Positions 19,241 to 22,635 of a DNA stretch of 22,635 nt are shown here, piece after piece. Both the position numbers and the translations under genes were made by a program. Location: the NCBI GenBank assembly GCA_018257865.1, contig JAEUBA010000219.1, positions 1 through 22,635 of the forward strand, read 5' to 3'. The DNA comes from Stereocaulon alpinum (lineage: Eukaryota; Ascomycota; Lecanoromycetes; Lecanorales; Stereocaulaceae). The notes beneath the pieces are model-generated. The model was not told where the DNA came from, made no database searches, and was given only the letters and a program-made list of their open reading frames with translations. Numbering within the stretch: position 1 is the first letter of the stretch; each line of letters begins with the position of its first letter.

Positions 19241-20314
19241 GGATTATATAAAAAGTATATTACGGAAGTACTACGAGACCCTTAGGGTCTATCTCTATAT
19301 AACTATAATTTCTATATTAGCTAAATCTTTATCGACGAGTTCTATAAGACGCGAACCCTTAACGGAGAGTATCCTAAGATAGTCTTAGGTATTAAGAACG
19401 AAATTAATACCTGAGTTCTTACTAAAATACTAGAGGACGAATCGAATAACGCTTATACAGATAATCAGCGTATAAGTCTATATAGGATATCCTTACCCTA
19501 GGTATAGGGTTTTTCTGCTATACCCTAGATACGCAACCTAGGTGACTGCGTAGCTATAATCCGTATAATCGAGCAGCCGTAGTAGGAGGATTATAAGGAT
19601 TATTAATATCTAACTTACGCCGAAGTTAAGGCTGTTAGAAAAACGACAGCTAGCTACTGAAAGTAAAAGAATCCGGTTAATAAGAGCGAGAATAATAAGA
19701 ATATTACAGACATAAAGGCTATCCTAAACTCTATTAAAATCAAGCGGACGCCTGTAACTAGAGATATTAAAGGGACTACTAAGCTTATTAAGCTACCTCT
19801 ATACGAGGTTCGTTATATTATATACTTCCTAAATCTAGAGTAAAAGGTAGCTCTTCGCGCTGAGGACTAGAGGATCTAAGACGTAGTAAAAGCTGAATAT
19901 ACTAAAGAATACTTACTTACTCGCACTACTAGCAAGGAGATGCCTGCGCTAATAATTAATAATTACTTTAAACGTGCCTATAAGCTACGCGCTGCTACTG
20001 TTATCCTAAGTCTTCTAGAATTCTCTTAGCGTAACTACCTCAGTCTTACTTAAGACGAGCTTAAAGGGGGGGCTTTATATAATAATAGTAAGGGTCGTAC
20101 GGATTTTATAGAGTTAGCTAGCCTAATATAGAATTAGGCTAAGATACTGCTGGATAGTATATATACTAAATATATCGATAAACTTACCGCTAATATACCG
20201 AAGTTAGTGAAACTTAAAGAGTTGATCGACTTGCTGGGGGAAGATCTCTACGGGCGACTAGAGAAACTAGTTATATTTACCAGCTCTCCTATTATTATAT
20301 ATATTCTAGCGGTA

Positions 20315-20370
20315 GTAAGTCTATATCTCCTCCGCTATTCCGCCTTAACTATATACTGACCTTATTCTAG
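20315..20370 (+). other. Spliceosomal intron (56 nt) in the helicase gene
   Basis: It starts with GTAAGT, a strong ascomycete 5' splice site, has a TACTGAC branch-point consensus at 20354-20360, and ends TTCTAG at 20370. Length and branch-to-acceptor distance (11 nt after the branch A) are typical of filamentous fungi. Removing it in phase 0 brings motif IV and motifs V-VI into one frame, which are otherwise in different frames. The splice signals survived RIP. Confidence 0.85.
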
Positions 20371-21333
20371 TAGTTTAAAAAGTATTTTCCTAGTAAATAG
20401 CTATAGTATAGCTTAACTATACCTCCTAAGAAGCGAGATAAATTATATATATAGCTATTTTAAGAAGAGGACGATAAGCGCTTCCTTATCTCTACGAAAT
20501 ATATCCTTAGAACTGGTATTACCCTAACCCGTATATTTAGAAGTATAAACATAGATACAGACTGGATATAATTCTATAATATTTAGTATAATAGGCGGGT
20601 GGTTCGGCTGTCTTAGCGAAATCTAAAGACGTATAACTACTACTTTATTACGGATGATATAGATAGAGTAGATCAGAAGGTGTTATTTAAACAGAGTAGA
20701 GATAATATAATAAGGGGATAGGCGTATAAGTAAGCTAGATAATAAAGATCAGCTAGATATCCAAAAAAGGTTGCTAAAAGCTAGTATAAGAATAAATTTT
20801 TACTATTATATCTCGTATTCCCTATAGGGTCAGCGAACCTAAAAGAAGACTTTACAGCTCTACTAATATCTAAAGCCTATATTAAGCCTAAGTAATTTAA
20901 CAGTATAAAGCCGCCTACCAAAGATCTGCCGCCTCCGTTACTAGTTTTTAATCCGAAGCGGAAGCGGCCTTTAGCTCTAATAGGCGAGCTCTATTATCCT
21001 AATCAGGTTATATCTAACTAAGGGTATTATAACTATAAACGATAGCGCTGATAGTATAGGAAGGAGGAGGCGCTATATATAAAGAACTATATAGGAGTGC
21101 AGACTAGTACTAATACTATATAGGTAAGAATAGGTAATATAGATATAACTTTAGTATAAGGTTTAAAGTAATAGGAGCCTTCTAGCAAGCTTAGTCTTAT
21201 AAGCGCTACGTTAGCCGGTAAAGGAAAGAATAATATATATATTAACGAAATATTATTCGTTATTAACCCGGACGCTCTAATTTAGGAGTTAGGGTCTAAA
21301 TATAAGCTAAGCGTAAGCTATTTAATTTATTAA

Positions 21334-21661
21334 ATAAAGGGGGATAGCTACTTAAAAGTTAAGTAGCTAGGCCCGCGCTTAATATAGATATTATATAGGG
21401 AAGAGCCTCCTACGAGTTAAATAATATAAAGTATTAGATACTATTTAAGTCGGGCAACTCTTAATATTAAGTCGAATAGTACTTGATATACTTATAAATA
21501 AAGGGGGAAATCTACTCGAAAGTTAAGTAGCTAGGCCCGCGCTTAATATAGATACTATATAGGGAATAGCCTCCTACGAGTCGAATAACATTAAGTATTA
21601 GATACTATTCGAGTCGGGCAACTCTCAATATTAAGTCGAATAGTACTTAATATACTTAGCG
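21334..21661. repeat. 164-bp tandem duplication after the helicase stop codon
   Basis: Two units (21334-21497 and 21498-21661) start ATAAAGGGGG and share GTTAAGTAGCTAGGCCCGCG, AGCCTCCTACGAGT, a GTATTAGATAC dyad and GTCGGGCAACTCT. Differences between units are mostly C/T and G/A. The first unit starts right after the TAA of the helicase frame, so the pair forms the 3' flank of that gene or a boundary between two genes. No coding function was recognised. Confidence 0.9.
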
Positions 21662-21760
21662 TTCGAGTTAGATATTACTTATTATACGCTAATCCTAAGT
21701 AGGCCTAGTAGTTTAGAATTATTCTTTATATATTCTATATTACCCTTTTAATCCTTTCTG
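21662..21760. other. Short AT-rich spacer before the unknown coding relic
   Basis: No gene is visible. The pyrimidine-rich stretch just before 21761 could be the leader of the downstream coding relic. Confidence 0.35.
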
Positions 21761-22512
21761 ATACACCTATCTCTTACTACCGACGTATTAATCGATACTC
21801 TATCTTATATATATATACCCGCTATAGAATACTGGTACGAGGCGCCAGCTATCGCCGCCGCTATTTCCCCCTCCTCTTAAGCCTCTTTACCTTCTACCGA
21901 ATTCTACGATAACACTAACCCCAGGAATTAGACGGTCTCAGTTATTTCGCGTAGCCTTATAGTCGAACAGGCCTACTACAAGGAGATTTAAACAGTATTA
22001 AAGAAAGAGATAGAAAGGAGATATATCGTTAGTACGTCCCTAGGGATACCGGAGAACTAGGCTAAACTTAGTAAGGCCTTACAGCAGCTGGAAATAGTAT
22101 TCCCCTCTATTTTTATACCTATAATCCCCTAACACTAGCTGGAGAGTTGCAAATTAGGTATAGCTAGAAAGATTAATAATACCTATAATTACTATCGCAA
22201 TTATAGAAGGCGTGCTGTACGGTCTTACTCTATAGATAGTGCTCTATCTATAACGTATCTACTTACCTTTAGTGAAACGGGATTCTATATCCAGTTAATA
22301 GAGACGACAGCGGATACGCTTTTCTTCGCCTCTAATATTATTAAGGAGAAAAAACCTCTAGCTAGTATCACCTTAGACAAGCTTAAATTTAGAATATTTA
22401 AAGAGGTCTTACGCGAGGACGGTGTCTATAACGGCTCGACGGACCAGATTTTTTATCGTATTAGTAAAAACGACGTCGAAGTTAATCACGCCCGCAAATT
22501 TAAGGCGGCTGC
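21761..22512 (+). pseudogene. Unknown protein-coding relic, cut by TRIM copy C
   Basis: One frame runs from a likely former start (ATA at 21761, in line with ATG changed by RIP, then HLSLTTDVLIDTLSYI) to the TRIM junction at 22512: about 250 codons with only a handful of TAA/TAG stops. The last 120 codons are open and include ETGFYIQLIETTADTLFFAS, ITLDKLKFRIFKEVLRED and QIFYRISKNDVEVNHARKF. A middle part is rich in Tyr/Arg (NNTYNYYRNYRRRAVRSY). It keeps CAG, CAC, TGC and TGG codons, so it is less mutated than its neighbours. No family was recognised. It is on the same strand as the helicase gene and lies downstream of it, and may travel with it. Confidence 0.55.
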
Positions 22513-22635
22513 TGTAAGCTCCTGCCACTGCGCCAAAGCGCCAGGGCAAAAGACTTGATGCGGGGGTGTTGCGCGCTTGGCAGCAACCCCCTAATAGGGT
22601 ATGTATGGCCGTAGGCCTTACAACTATCCCCCTTC
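22513..22635 (-). mobile_element. TRIM-like element, copy C, truncated by the window end
   Basis: A complete 110-bp LTR (22513-22622, TGTAAG...CTTACA) is followed by 13 bp of the interior (ACTATCCCCCTTC), identical to copies A and B. The orientation is the same as theirs. The expected target duplication to the left is GCTGC (22508-22512); its partner lies outside the window. There are no RIP-type changes in the termini. Confidence 0.9.

Larger units (their letters stand above)
16522..21333 (+). pseudogene. SNF2-like superfamily 2 helicase gene, RIP-mutated and split by TRIM copy B
   Basis: The frame starts at ATG 16522 (MAGLPLINPYIDITLEP) and ends at TAA 21331-21333. Subtracting the 530-bp TRIM with one 5-bp target copy, and a 56-nt intron, leaves 1,407 codons in one continuous frame, broken only by TAA/TAG of RIP type. 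Residues 1-530 have no recognised domain but include an acidic Ser/Glu stretch (17609-17696). Helicase motifs follow: I (DDPRFGKI, 18130-18153), Ia (ILVIIPAKVVGNWLRE, about 18472), II (IDEFYK, 19331-19348), III (GFSAIP, 19508-19525), IV (VIFTSSPII, about 20270) and V-VI (TGITLTR to NRRVVRLS, about 20510-20625). Such ATPases move along DNA or remodel chromatin. Compared with usual motifs, the Thr of GKT and of SAT has become Ile. Subfamily is unknown. Confidence 0.75.

Noticed and set aside
21334..21661. A CRISPR array or satellite
   Set aside because: There are only two units and no regular spacers, and the setting is eukaryotic.

Overview
This window looks like a transposon graveyard from a filamentous ascomycete (Pezizomycotina) that carries out repeat-induced point mutation (RIP). 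Over most of it CpA and TpG are nearly absent and TpA is in great excess, while CpG is kept. Conserved coding frames are broken almost only by TAA/TAG at former Gln or Trp codons, and key residues change as RIP predicts (Asp to Asn, Cys to Tyr, Gly to Ser/Arg). No intact host gene is visible. All family calls come from reading conserved motifs through the stop codons by eye; no database search was run.

Layout. 1-123: the first 123 bp of a gypsy LTR on the minus strand, hardly mutated. 124-2905: 3' half of a chromodomain-bearing Ty3/gypsy element (integrase, chromodomain, polypurine tract, 249-bp LTR), which I call Gypsy-A. 2906-3067: minus-strand reverse transcriptase fragment of the Gypsy-C family. 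3068-3654: a GC-rich 587-bp element with 110-bp terminal direct repeats (TRIM copy A). 3655-6475: minus-strand 5' half of Gypsy-B (Gag, protease, RT). 6476-6764: spacer. 6765-10511: plus-strand Gypsy-C (Gag, zinc knuckle, protease, RT, RNase H, start of integrase). 10512-11740: a GC-rich boundary segment, then unassigned AT-rich DNA. 11741-14530: minus-strand remains of a Plavaka-like DNA transposase with tandem repeats beyond its 3' end. 14531-16300: unassigned, with a tetrapeptide-coding repeat. 16522-21333: a plus-strand SNF2-like helicase gene, split by TRIM copy B (18711-19240) and containing a recognisable 56-nt intron. 21334-21661: a 164-bp tandem duplication. 21761-22512: a third plus-strand coding relic of unknown function, cut by TRIM copy C (22513 to the window end).

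The clearest novelty candidates are two. The first is the small TRIM family: three same-strand copies, one with a perfect 5-bp target duplication inside a gene, mostly free of RIP. The second is the block holding a Plavaka-like transposase, a divergently oriented SNF2-like helicase and an unknown downstream gene. It may be a composite mobile element, although no element termini could be found.
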